Assembly (NCBI GenBank): GCA_015061685.1
Contig: SUWD01000018.1
Coordinates: 1 to 49,494, forward strand
Direction: 5' to 3'
Origin: Lentisphaerota bacterium
GTDB lineage: Bacteria > Verrucomicrobiota > Lentisphaeria > Victivallales > Victivallaceae
DNA: 49,494 bases
A program made the translations under genes and the position numbers. Under the pieces are notes generated by a model. It was not told the origin of the DNA. It saw nothing but the letters and a program-made list of their open reading frames with translations, and did no database searches. How positions within the stretch are numbered: the first letter of the stretch is position 1; each line of letters begins with the position of its first letter. This document shows, piece after piece, positions 27,257 to 35,361 of the stretch.

Positions 27257-28362
27257 TCGATTTCGAGGAAGTCCGGTGCTTTTGTAAGGCAGATGCTTTC
27301 ACCGGATGGAGTCAGATACATGATATCTTCCAATCTGATTCCGCCCCATTCCGGGTAATAAAGACCGGGTTCGACGGTGACGATCTCGCCGCCTTTGAGA
27401 GCGGTTTTTGCTTTCGGAGAGAGTCGGGGAGCTTCGTGGATCTCCAGACCGACACCGTGACCGAGGCCGTGAAAGAATCCGAATTGTCCTTTGTCATTCT
27501 GTCCGGTAAAAAAATGATGTTTTTCCAGAATTGCTTCAGCTGCACAGTGGATCGAAGCACCATAAGCACCGGTTTTGACCAAGTTTTTGGCATATTCTCT
27601 TGCTTCCAGAACAGCATTGTATGCCCGTTTGACGATGTCGGAAGCTTTCCCTTTGACGACGGTGCGGGTGAGATCTCCCCAATACCCGGTTGCCGGGGAA
27701 CGGGGAAAGATATCCATTACGATCGGAGAATCGGCTTTCAGGACGCCGGAACCGGCATTGTGCGGCTGGGAACCTTGTATTCCTCCGGCACAGATCGTCC
27801 CGGTCGGGAGCATACCGCAGTGGAGGATTTCGCAATCGATTTCAGCCCGGAGGATTTCGCTGGTAAGTTCCTTATTCTGCCAGAAAATAATTCCGTTGCA
27901 GATGTCTGAATTTTTCAATACTTCAACTGCTCTGGCAAAACCGGCTTCAGCGGCACGCTGGGAAGCGGTCACGGCGGCAGCTTCTTCCTGTGATTTGAAT
28001 TCTCTTTCCGGGAAGAAACTTTTTTCTTCGGTAACTACTTCCATCCCGGCAGCACGCATTTTATCTGCCAGAGCCAGCGGGAATGCGGCAGGGACGATGA
28101 ATTTTTTGCAACGGCATTCACCGGAAATGGCACTTATGATATCCATTCTGCCGTGTCCGCCGAAACTGGTGTCCTGACAAACCTCCACTCCGGGACGGGC
28201 ATTCTGCTTTGCCCGGTCGATTTCAAGAGCGGAAAGAATGGCACATTTCCGATCATTGAATTCAAAATAGATGAAGTCATCCGGGGTGGATATTGCCGTG
28301 GCATAACGGATATCGGCACAGTTTTCCCCGGAACCGGTAAGTAAACGGATAAAATTTTTCAT
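27253..28362 (-). CDS. M24-family metallopeptidase (Xaa-Pro aminopeptidase-like)
   Basis: The roughly 369-residue protein has an N-terminal creatinase-like domain and a C-terminal pita-bread domain. The metal ligands are visible: Asp in MDIFPRSP, Asp in WGDLTRT, His in HGLGHGVGLEIHE, Glu in VEPGLYY and Glu in RLEDIM. It probably releases the N-terminal residue from Xaa-Pro peptides in the cytoplasm. Two starts are possible: ATG at 28362 (MKNFIRLL) fits family length; ATG at 28395 adds 11 residues. Neither has a clear ribosome site. A promoter lies at 28414-28442. Confidence 0.88.
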   Translation of the reverse strand: MKNFIRLLTGSGENCADIRYATAISTPDDFIYFEFNDRKCAILSALEIDRAKQNARPGVEVCQDTSFGGHGRMDIISAISGECRCKKFIVPAAFPLALADKMRAAGMEVVTEEKSFFPEREFKSQEEAAAVTASQRAAEAGFARAVEVLKNSDICNGIIFWQNKELTSEILRAEIDCEILHCGMLPTGTICAGGIQGSQPHNAGSGVLKADSPIVMDIFPRSPATGYWGDLTRTVVKGKASDIVKRAYNAVLEAREYAKNLVKTGAYGASIHCAAEAILEKHHFFTGQNDKGQFGFFHGLGHGVGLEIHEAPRLSPKAKTALKGGEIVTVEPGLYYPEWGGIRLEDIMYLTPSGESICLTKAPDFLEID

Positions 28363-28413
28363 TTTGATATTGACTTTTTTGCAAAACAGGTTCATATTAT
28401 CTATTGTACACTA

Positions 28414-28442
28414 AATATACCCCGAAAATCCGGGTTTTTCAA
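28414..28442 (-). promoter_or_regulatory. Promoter of the M24 peptidase gene
   Basis: Minus strand TTGAAA (28442-28437), 17-base spacer, TATATT (28419-28414). The leader would be about 12 or 45 bases, depending on the start codon. Confidence 0.65.
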
Positions 28443-28456
28443 GCAAAGGAACAAAA

Positions 28457-29095
28457 ATGGAAATAGTAAAAGCTGTATTGGTCGTATTGGGAGCTTATCT
28501 GCTCGGCAGTATTCCCTGGGGATTTATCATCGGTAAATGGAATGGGGTTGACGTCAGAAAGGTCGGCTCCAATAACATCGGGGCAACCAATGTCACCCGG
28601 TGTGTGGGGAAGAAAGCCGGCAAACTCTGTTTTGTGTTGGATTTTCTCAAAGGGGCGCTGCCGGTGATTGCCGCCCAGTATGTTTTCCGCAATGCTTCGA
28701 CAGTGCCTATGGAATATGTGGTTATTGCCGCTCTTTTTGCGACGGTATTGGGGCACATGTTCCCGGTGTTTTTGAAGTTCAAAGGCGGCAAAGGTGTCAG
28801 TACGGCTGCCGGTGCGGTCATGGCACTGACTCCTTATGCTCTGCTTGCGGCACTTCTGGTCTGGGTGGTGGTGTTTCTTGCCTCCCGTTATGTTTCGTTG
28901 GCGAGTATTGCTGCTGCTGCGGTGCTGCCTATTGTGGCATGGGTGTTTTATCTGGTTGATTTTGGAAATCAACTGGCCCGGTCTCCGGAAGTTCTGATTT
29001 TTCTGACGATTGTTTCATTGCTGGCGATTTTGCGTCATCATGCCAATATTGTCCGGCTGCTCAATGGTACAGAGAATCGTTTCGGTAAAAAATAA
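28457..29095 (+). CDS. plsY: Acyl-phosphate:glycerol-3-phosphate acyltransferase PlsY
   Basis: The 212-residue inner-membrane enzyme makes lysophosphatidate from acyl phosphate and glycerol-3-phosphate, the first step of phospholipid synthesis. The family motifs are present: YLLGSIPWGFIIGK (about 15-28), GSNNIGATNVTR (about 37-48), and FKGGKGVSTAAG (about 113-124), among several hydrophobic helices. AAAGGA precedes the ATG. It is divergent from the M24 peptidase gene. Confidence 0.95.
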   Translation: MEIVKAVLVVLGAYLLGSIPWGFIIGKWNGVDVRKVGSNNIGATNVTRCVGKKAGKLCFVLDFLKGALPVIAAQYVFRNASTVPMEYVVIAALFATVLGHMFPVFLKFKGGKGVSTAAGAVMALTPYALLAALLVWVVVFLASRYVSLASIAAAAVLPIVAWVFYLVDFGNQLARSPEVLIFLTIVSLLAILRHHANIVRLLNGTENRFGKK

Positions 29096-29148
29096 GTGTT
29101 GAAAACAGTTTTTTTTGGGAAAAAACTGAATTATTTTTGTGTAAAGAC

Positions 29149-29177
29149 TTGAATTTTTGTCAAGGGAAAACTATATT
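29149..29177 (+). promoter_or_regulatory. Promoter of the TIGR04073 gene
   Basis: TTGAAT (29149-29154), 17-base spacer, TATATT (29172-29177), 70 bases upstream of the start. Confidence 0.65.
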
Positions 29178-29246
29178 TTCCATTAGCTGTTTACAGCGTT
29201 TGCAGTTTTGAAAAATAAACCAGAATAATTATATGGAGTGTGTGCG

Positions 29247-29681
29247 ATGAAAATGAGCAAAAGTTTTTGGGTAATGCTTTGTGTGGCAGCGGTTATGGTC
29301 GGCGGCAGTTTCACTGCCAAGGCAGCTGACGATGCCTGGATCATGCGTCCGGCGGAGAAGCTGGGACGTGGTATTACCAATGTGGCATTCTGTTTCCTGG
29401 AACTCCCGATGGCATGGACTGAAGTTTCCGAGGATAAGGGGGCTCTTGCCGGTCTTACTTACGGTACGCTTCGCGGAGTGATTTACACCGTTGCCCGTAT
29501 CGGCGTGGGAGTGGTTGATGTTGTGACCTTTCCTTTCCCGCTTCCCAACTGTCCGGACGACTTGGATGATGTGGGCTGGGGATACGGTCCGATCATGACT
29601 CCGGCGTGGGTCGTGCCGGTGGGTAAGGACTGGAATAACTTCATCTACAGCGATGAAGCTATCGTCAACCCGGTGCTGTAA
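29247..29681 (+). CDS. Exosortase-associated protein, TIGR04073 family
   Basis: The 144-residue exported protein has a signal peptide with cleavage near AKAA (about 25-27). The mature part has KLGRGITNVAFCFLELP, a glycine-rich middle (GLTYGTLRGVIYTVARIGVGVVDVVTF broken into family-like blocks) and FPLPNCPDD. This matches the TIGR04073 family, found in genomes with exosortase/PEP-CTERM systems in PVC and related bacteria; its biochemical role is unknown. ATG at 29247 follows GGAG by 8 bases and is preferred over the codon at 29238. No exosortase gene lies in the window. A terminator follows. Confidence 0.75.
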   Translation: MKMSKSFWVMLCVAAVMVGGSFTAKAADDAWIMRPAEKLGRGITNVAFCFLELPMAWTEVSEDKGALAGLTYGTLRGVIYTVARIGVGVVDVVTFPFPLPNCPDDLDDVGWGYGPIMTPAWVVPVGKDWNNFIYSDEAIVNPVL

Positions 29682-29699
29682 TTTCCTGAAAAATAATTG

Positions 29700-29729
29700 C
29701 CGGAGCGTGTGAAACGTTCCGGTTTTTTT
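29700..29729 (+). terminator. Terminator after the TIGR04073 gene
   Basis: CCGGAgCGT pairs with ACGTTCCGG (one bulge) and is followed by seven T. The ychF start lies 21 bases later. Confidence 0.8.
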
Positions 29730-29749
29730 ATAATTCAAAGGGTATATAA

Positions 29750-30850
29750 ATGAGTTTTTCCTGTGGTTTTGTAGGCTTGCCCAATGTGGGTAAATCGACT
29801 TTGTTCAATGCGTTGAGTCATGGTGGAGCGGAAGCGGCGAACTTCCCTTTCTGCACGATTGAACCGAATACCGGGATCGTTCAGGTGCCGGATAAACGTC
29901 TGGCGGTACTCGCTGAATTGGAGAAATCCGGCCGCATTGTGCCGTCAACTTTGAAATTCATTGATATTGCCGGTCTGGTTCGCGGAGCCAGTCAGGGGCA
30001 GGGATTGGGCAATCAGTTTCTCGGACATGTCCGCAACGTGGATGCAATTGCTCATGTGGTGCGTTTGTTTGAAGATTCTGATGTGGTTCATGTTTCCGGC
30101 AAGGTCGATCCGGTCAGTGATCTTGAGACGATTACCACCGAATTGATGCTCGCCGATCTGGAAATGTTGGAAAAACGTCGGGACAAGGCCTATAAAAATG
30201 CCCGTTCCAATGATCCGGATGCCAAAGCGGAATATGAGTTGATCGTTTCCATGATCGCCGACCTTTCAGACGGCAGAATGCCCTCTTATGACCGGAATGA
30301 TCCCAAGCAGAAAGCTTTGGCGGAAAACTTCGGGCTTCTGACGGTCAAACCGGCGTTTGTCTGTGCCAATGTCGGAGAAGCACAAGCGGCAGATTACACT
30401 AATTGCGAAGCCGGTCAACGTCTGGCTGAATATGCCGCTCAACGGGGCTTGGAAGTTGTTCCGGTCTGTGCGAAATTTGAGGATGAGTTAAGTGCGCTCT
30501 CTCCGGAGGAGGCGGAAATATTCATGTCGGATCTGGGAATTACCGGTTCCGGTCTGGATAAAGTAGTAGAAACCGGTTACCGTTTGCTGGATTATATTAC
30601 GTTTTTCACCGCAGGACCGATGGAGTCCCGGGCGTGGACAGTAACCCGCGGTTCGCTTGCCCCGGAAGCGGCAGGAAAGATCCACACAGACCTGCAGCGT
30701 GGTTTTATCCGTATGGAAACGGTATCTTACGAGGATCTCGTGGAGTGCGGTTCCTGGGCAAAAGCACAGCTGGCAGGAAAATTGCGGATCGAGGGCAAAG
30801 ATTATGAAATGCAGGATGGTGATGTGATCCACGTGCGTTTTTCGGTATAA
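29750..30850 (+). CDS. ychF: Redox-regulated ATPase YchF (Obg-related)
   Basis: The 366-residue protein is a ribosome-associated P-loop ATPase of the Obg group. The G1 motif is GLPNVGKST (9-17), switch and G3 appear as DIAGLVRGASQGQGLGNQFL, and the usual NKxD is replaced by NVGEAQ, which explains ATP rather than GTP preference in the family. The C-terminal TGS-like domain ends with MQDGDVIHVRFSV. The length is normal. AAAGGG precedes the ATG. It lies directly behind a terminator and its stop abuts the promoter of the next gene. Confidence 0.96.
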   Translation: MSFSCGFVGLPNVGKSTLFNALSHGGAEAANFPFCTIEPNTGIVQVPDKRLAVLAELEKSGRIVPSTLKFIDIAGLVRGASQGQGLGNQFLGHVRNVDAIAHVVRLFEDSDVVHVSGKVDPVSDLETITTELMLADLEMLEKRRDKAYKNARSNDPDAKAEYELIVSMIADLSDGRMPSYDRNDPKQKALAENFGLLTVKPAFVCANVGEAQAADYTNCEAGQRLAEYAAQRGLEVVPVCAKFEDELSALSPEEAEIFMSDLGITGSGLDKVVETGYRLLDYITFFTAGPMESRAWTVTRGSLAPEAAGKIHTDLQRGFIRMETVSYEDLVECGSWAKAQLAGKLRIEGKDYEMQDGDVIHVRFSV

Positions 30851-30854
30851 TTAT

Positions 30855-30883
30855 TTGCAAAACTCTTTTTCCGGTGTTATATT
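30855..30883 (+). promoter_or_regulatory. Promoter of the dksA-like/lspA/nnr run
   Basis: TTGCAA (30855-30860), 17-base spacer, TATATT (30878-30883), 46 bases before the ATG and just after the ychF stop. Confidence 0.65.
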
Positions 30884-30929
30884 AGTTAAATTGCAGATAT
30901 TCAAATAATTAAAGATCGGGATGAGATAA

Positions 30930-31316
30930 ATGACAAACAGGAAAAAAATGGAATTCACCGGCCAGGATCTGGTCTATTACAATGCACTGATCAAGGTGCG
31001 GAATCAGTTGTCCGAGCAGATCAGAGTTTGTACCAATGAATCTCTGGATTGCACCAACAGTGAAAAACGCGGTGTTGCTACTCACATGGCAGACAGTGAT
31101 ACATCCCGTAATGAGATGGGATTGCAGATGCTTACGGAGAACGGCAATGTGATTTCATTGATCGATGATGCGATCGAGCGTCTCGCCAATGGCGAATACG
31201 GTATCTGCATGGAGTGCGGCGAAAGAATTTCTGAAGCCCGTCTGATGGCCCGTCCTTATGCGATTTTCTGCATCAAATGCAAGAGCCGTCAAGAGGAGAT
31301 GATGAAAAACCGATGA
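30930..31316 (+). CDS. DksA/TraR-family zinc-finger protein
   Basis: The 128-residue protein has an N-terminal coiled coil and a C-terminal four-cysteine zinc finger (Cys93, 96, 114, 117: CMECG, then FCIKC), as in DksA/TraR proteins that bind the RNA polymerase secondary channel. The acidic tip motif is not the classic DxxDxA, though ADSDTSRNE near 54-62 sits at a comparable place. It may modulate transcription; the target is unknown. Its stop overlaps the lspA start by 4 bases (ATGA), a pairing also common in other bacteria. Confidence 0.9.
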   Translation: MTNRKKMEFTGQDLVYYNALIKVRNQLSEQIRVCTNESLDCTNSEKRGVATHMADSDTSRNEMGLQMLTENGNVISLIDDAIERLANGEYGICMECGERISEARLMARPYAIFCIKCKSRQEEMMKNR

Positions 31317-31840
31317 GCTGGATAACGCGGATCGAAAAAAATTCAGTGCGGGAAAGAAATATTTTTCTTTCCGCACTGTTTTTTGCTCTTTTTCTTCTGG
31401 TTCTGGATCAGTTGAGCAAGTGGTATATCGTTTTAAATTTCAAAGTGATGGAAACGATTCCGGTCATTCCTCCGGTATTGAATATCACCTCTGCCCGCAA
31501 TCCCGGGGCGGCATGGAGTATTTTAAGCGGTTACGGCTGGCTGCTGTTAATTTTTGGTATTGGTGCGGCCGCTGCCATGCTTTTCTTTTTCCGCCGTCTT
31601 GCCGAGGGTTGTGTTGAGCGTTATTTTGCACTGCTGATGATCCTTTCCGGGATCGCCGGGAACTCCTTTGACCGGGCATTTCACGGAGTGGTAGTAGATT
31701 TCATTCATGTCCACTACAAAGATATCTGGCACTATCCGATTTTCAATGTGGCAGATATGGCGATTTGCGGCGGGGTGATCATATTCATGCTTTCCTCATT
31801 GCTCCGCAAAGAAAAGGGCAAAGCAGATGAAAAGTGCTGA
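31313..31840 (+). CDS. lspA: Lipoprotein signal peptidase
   Basis: The 175-residue inner-membrane aspartyl peptidase removes signal peptides from prolipoproteins. It has four hydrophobic segments, ITSARNPGAAWSIL (the usual N-x-G-A-A/F-S block), and the catalytic Asp pair in GVVVDF (Asp129) and NVADMAI (Asp148). The N-terminus is slightly longer than average. The start overlaps the stop of the dksA-like gene by 4 bases, and its end overlaps the start of the next gene by 14 bases, showing tight coupling. The window contains at least one likely substrate, the lipoprotein at 3485-3892. Confidence 0.95.
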   Translation: MSWITRIEKNSVRERNIFLSALFFALFLLVLDQLSKWYIVLNFKVMETIPVIPPVLNITSARNPGAAWSILSGYGWLLLIFGIGAAAAMLFFFRRLAEGCVERYFALLMILSGIAGNSFDRAFHGVVVDFIHVHYKDIWHYPIFNVADMAICGGVIIFMLSSLLRKEKGKADEKC

Positions 31841-33290
31841 TGTTGCGGCGATCCGTCAGGAGGAAAAGCTGGCGATTGCCGCCGGTACTGCTGAATATGA
31901 GCTGATGTGCCGGGCTGGAATTCAGGCGGCAAGGTATATCAACGGCAAATTTCCTGATGCTTTGCGGGTGGTCATCCTTGCCGGAGGGGGGAATAATGGC
32001 GGTGATGCACTGGTTGCGGCATCACATTTGCGTTGTCCGGAAGTGATCGTTTACAGCACTAAAGAAAAAGAATCATTTACCGGTTGTGCCGCATTGGCGG
32101 TGCGTGATCTGCCGGAAAAAATTCCATTTATTGTCCGTAAAAAGCTGGACAAATTTGATTTTGCAAGCGGAGACGTGATCGTTGACGGCTTGCTGGGGAT
32201 CGGGTTTTCCGGTTCGCATCTCCGGGAGGAGACGGCGAATTTCATCCGCACAGTAAATGGATCCGGATTGCCGGTGATCGCTTTGGATTTACCAAGCGGA
32301 GTTAATGGAGATACTGGTATTGCCGCAGAGAATGGAGCTTTGCAGTGTTTTGCCACGTTGACATTCGGCAGACCCAAAAAGGGGTTGTTTTGCAATGATG
32401 CGGTAAATTTACGCGGTATGCTCCGGGTAATTGATATCGGTTTGCCGGATGATCCAAATGCTGACGGTGAGGAGATATTCACCAATTTGGATGCGTTGAC
32501 GCATTTGCCTTGTTGGGAGGCGGCTTGCCATAAAAATTCCCGGGGCCGGGTAATGGTATGGGGATCATCTGTTGAGTATCCGGGGGCGGCGGCATTGACA
32601 TCATTGGCGGCGTTGAAATCCGGTTGCGGAATCGTCCGTTGTGTGTCAGAAGCTGATTTGAGCGGCAGATTGTGCAATGCGGCGATATTCAAAAAGCTTG
32701 CACCCGGAGAGATTCCGGAAAACTTTTTGAATAATTCCGATACTTTGGTTTGCGGTTGCGGCTGGGGAAATTCGGTTTCCTCTGCCATGCTTGAAGCGGC
32801 ATTGAATTTCTCCGGTTCTCTGGTTTTGGATGCAGATGCTCTGAATTTCATTTCCCGCAATCCATCTTTGTGGGGAGGTCATCGGCAGGCGGTTATTACA
32901 CCGCACCCGAAAGAAGCGGAGCGTCTGATGCAGGCGTTTGATATTCCCGTTGGCAGTGACCGTCGGGAGAATGCTTTGCATCTTGCGGAAAAAATGGGCG
33001 TAGTTGTTTTGCTCAAGGGCAAAGATACCATTGCAGCTTCTCCGGAGGGGAAATATGTAATAATTTCCTCCGGTAATGCCAATTTGGCGACTGCCGGCAG
33101 CGGCGATGTACTTGCCGGAGTGATCGGAGCTTTGCTTGCAAGAAAAGTTCCGGTGTTTGAAGCCGCATCTCTTGGGGCATATATTCACGGTCTTGCCGGA
33201 GAGATCGCCGGTAAGATCATCATTGCTGATGAATTGCCGGATTTGGTCAGTGTGGTATTGGCAAAATTGAGTGCCAATGAAGTTATTTGA
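31827..33290 (+). CDS. nnr: Bifunctional NAD(P)H-hydrate epimerase / ADP-dependent dehydratase
   Basis: The 487-residue protein repairs hydrated NAD(P)H. The N-terminal YjeF_N epimerase domain (to about 210) contains LAGGGNNGGDALVAA and DGLLGIGFSG. The C-terminal ribokinase-like dehydratase domain (about 225-480) contains VLDADALNF, TPHPKEAERL, LKGKDTI and the nucleotide-site motif TAGSGDVLAGVIGAL. The length is normal for the fused enzyme. It overlaps lspA by 14 bases at its start, and converges on the ComEC-like gene with an 8-base overlap at its end. Confidence 0.95.
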   Translation: MKSADVAAIRQEEKLAIAAGTAEYELMCRAGIQAARYINGKFPDALRVVILAGGGNNGGDALVAASHLRCPEVIVYSTKEKESFTGCAALAVRDLPEKIPFIVRKKLDKFDFASGDVIVDGLLGIGFSGSHLREETANFIRTVNGSGLPVIALDLPSGVNGDTGIAAENGALQCFATLTFGRPKKGLFCNDAVNLRGMLRVIDIGLPDDPNADGEEIFTNLDALTHLPCWEAACHKNSRGRVMVWGSSVEYPGAAALTSLAALKSGCGIVRCVSEADLSGRLCNAAIFKKLAPGEIPENFLNNSDTLVCGCGWGNSVSSAMLEAALNFSGSLVLDADALNFISRNPSLWGGHRQAVITPHPKEAERLMQAFDIPVGSDRRENALHLAEKMGVVVLLKGKDTIAASPEGKYVIISSGNANLATAGSGDVLAGVIGALLARKVPVFEAASLGAYIHGLAGEIAGKIIIADELPDLVSVVLAKLSANEVI

Positions 33291-35361
33291 TTTCACACTC
33301 CCATACCGCAGGCAAAGAACACCACGGAATAAGAGTTTTTTGATTGAATCCGGCTGTTTTCACTTCGACGACCCTGCCGTCATCGGTGTTTTCGGACCTG
33401 AACTCCCATTTGCCGAGACAGTAGATGGTTTGGTTATTTTCCTCGTAAATTTGCAGCGTACTGTCTATATCCGGGAAATCGGCATTGCTTTCTTTCATAT
33501 TGCGCAAGAAAGCTTTGGTAGGTTTTCCGGCAAATTGCGGATATTGTACTGAAAGATCCATCCGGCGGCTCAAGGCCGGTAATCCGGCACAACTTGAACG
33601 GACAGCTTTGGAGAGATGCACTTGAGCGTGAGAAATTCCCTCTCCCCGGAGAAGCTTTGCGGCAGTTGCGGCACTCTGATAATCCGGCACATTGATGATA
33701 CTGCACATCCCGTTATCACGCATAATTATCATCGGCGGCTGATTTGCTCCATTATTTATAACAGTGACGTGTGATGTCGGCACTTGAGAAAATATTATGC
33801 CGCAAAAACTTACGGTCAAAAATCCCAGCGTGCATATTTTCCGGGCAGAGGAGGATTTCAATCCCAAAGCTCCAAAGAAAAGCAGATAAAAGAGCAGTAC
33901 GCTCCATAATGGCGGTTGAGAGGAGAGTACCGGATCAAAAAGATCGGCGATTCCGGCGGTCAGATCGGAGAGCAGATAAAAGGTTGATTCCAGCATATAT
34001 GCTCCAAAATGATCGGCAGCAGGAAATAATGCTCCTGCACTCATTTTAAAGATCATCGAGCCGAATAGGAGAGGTGTTATCAAAACCAGAATTAAATTAC
34101 CGGCGATACTTCCCGGAGTGAAAAGGTTTTGCCGGTAGAGTGATATTCCTGCTCCGGCGGCAAAGGCGATAACAGTGACAATGGGGATGAGCAGAAATTT
34201 TTTCATCCGGATGCTTTTGCGGATGAAATTTCTGGTAAATTCAGCTTGTGACGGCATCCGGGTGATAACTTGCTGCTGCAGTTTGGTAAAATATTCTTCA
34301 GTTCTTTCCGAAAGAAGCAGTAAAGCCGCAGTTATGCCGAATGAGTATTGAGCAGAGAGCGTGCCGATGCTCTCCGGGATCAACAGGGCAAATATACTCC
34401 ATGTAAACATTAAAGCATTCCAGGCGGCTGACGGATAAAGCTTGCTCCGCATGATGCACCAGAGTATTATCATGCTGCCGGCACGGATCGCCGGCAGAGA
34501 TGCTCCGGAACAAAGGACATAAAGCAAGGTGAATAAGGCGGCGACCCGGTAACGCAGAGCAAAGGGCAGGGGCCGGAGAAAGAGCAGAATGATCCCGGCA
34601 ACAAGAGTCACATGCAGACCGGAGACGGAAAACAGATGGATTATCCCGGAAGCAGCGAAATTCTGCTTGTGTTCAGAATATGCTCCCTGCGAAGCTCCGA
34701 AAAACAACAGTGCTGACATTTGAGCGATTTCCGGATCTCTGATTTTACAAAGCAGCCTTTTCAAAAAGATATTCCGGATTTTGAGAAAAGGACGCAGAAA
34801 CGAAAAAGAATTTTCAGCCGGAGTCATGGTCGTGACCGTAAGATTGGGAGTATTACCGAAAACCGGAGGTATTTCTCCTGTGATTTCGCCATTTTCGCAA
34901 ATCAAACCGGCTGGCTTTGCCGGAGCGAGTACGCCTTGAAAATAAAATTTGTCTCCGTAGGAGAGCGGCTGTTTTCCCGGATGATTGACAATACGGACAT
35001 CAAATTCTCCGTCGGAAGTTCTGATTTTTCCGGTGGGTCTTGTTACATCCGGTATGATATCCAATCCGGTACAGCGTCTGTCGGTGCAGATCAATTCACC
35101 TTGCACTGTTGAGGTATGCAGTGCAGGGCTGGGTGTTTCATATTGAAGTGATCCGGAAATAAAACAGAGGATAAATGCTGTCAAAATGGCGGCAAGCTGT
35201 CTGCCGTTAAGGGTGAACAGTATGACTCCCGGCAGAATAAGATAGTACCATGGCAGAAAACCGCAGGCAAAAGCTGCTCCCAGTCCGGCACCGGCGGCAA
35301 TCAGCGTTGAATAATGGAAATCACATTTCAACTGTGGGACAAGCGGCAGACTCAGTTTCAT
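33283..35361 (-). CDS. ComEC/Rec2-family membrane protein with a degenerate C-terminal domain
   Basis: The 692-residue protein has an N-terminal DUF4131-like membrane/OB region and the ComEC channel core with LFSVSGLHVTLVAGIILLF (about 240-260) and CSGASLPAIRAGSM. In natural transformation ComEC carries single-stranded DNA across the inner membrane. The C-terminal portion (from about 540, HVTVINNGANQPP) occupies the place of the metallo-beta-lactamase-like nuclease domain, but the HxHxDH metal motif is not visible. It may have lost nuclease activity. The start overlaps the upstream glycosyltransferase end by 41 bases and has no strong ribosome site. Confidence 0.85.
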   Translation of the reverse strand: MKLSLPLVPQLKCDFHYSTLIAAGAGLGAAFACGFLPWYYLILPGVILFTLNGRQLAAILTAFILCFISGSLQYETPSPALHTSTVQGELICTDRRCTGLDIIPDVTRPTGKIRTSDGEFDVRIVNHPGKQPLSYGDKFYFQGVLAPAKPAGLICENGEITGEIPPVFGNTPNLTVTTMTPAENSFSFLRPFLKIRNIFLKRLLCKIRDPEIAQMSALLFFGASQGAYSEHKQNFAASGIIHLFSVSGLHVTLVAGIILLFLRPLPFALRYRVAALFTLLYVLCSGASLPAIRAGSMIILWCIMRSKLYPSAAWNALMFTWSIFALLIPESIGTLSAQYSFGITAALLLLSERTEEYFTKLQQQVITRMPSQAEFTRNFIRKSIRMKKFLLIPIVTVIAFAAGAGISLYRQNLFTPGSIAGNLILVLITPLLFGSMIFKMSAGALFPAADHFGAYMLESTFYLLSDLTAGIADLFDPVLSSQPPLWSVLLFYLLFFGALGLKSSSARKICTLGFLTVSFCGIIFSQVPTSHVTVINNGANQPPMIIMRDNGMCSIINVPDYQSAATAAKLLRGEGISHAQVHLSKAVRSSCAGLPALSRRMDLSVQYPQFAGKPTKAFLRNMKESNADFPDIDSTLQIYEENNQTIYCLGKWEFRSENTDDGRVVEVKTAGFNQKTLIPWCSLPAVWECEIK

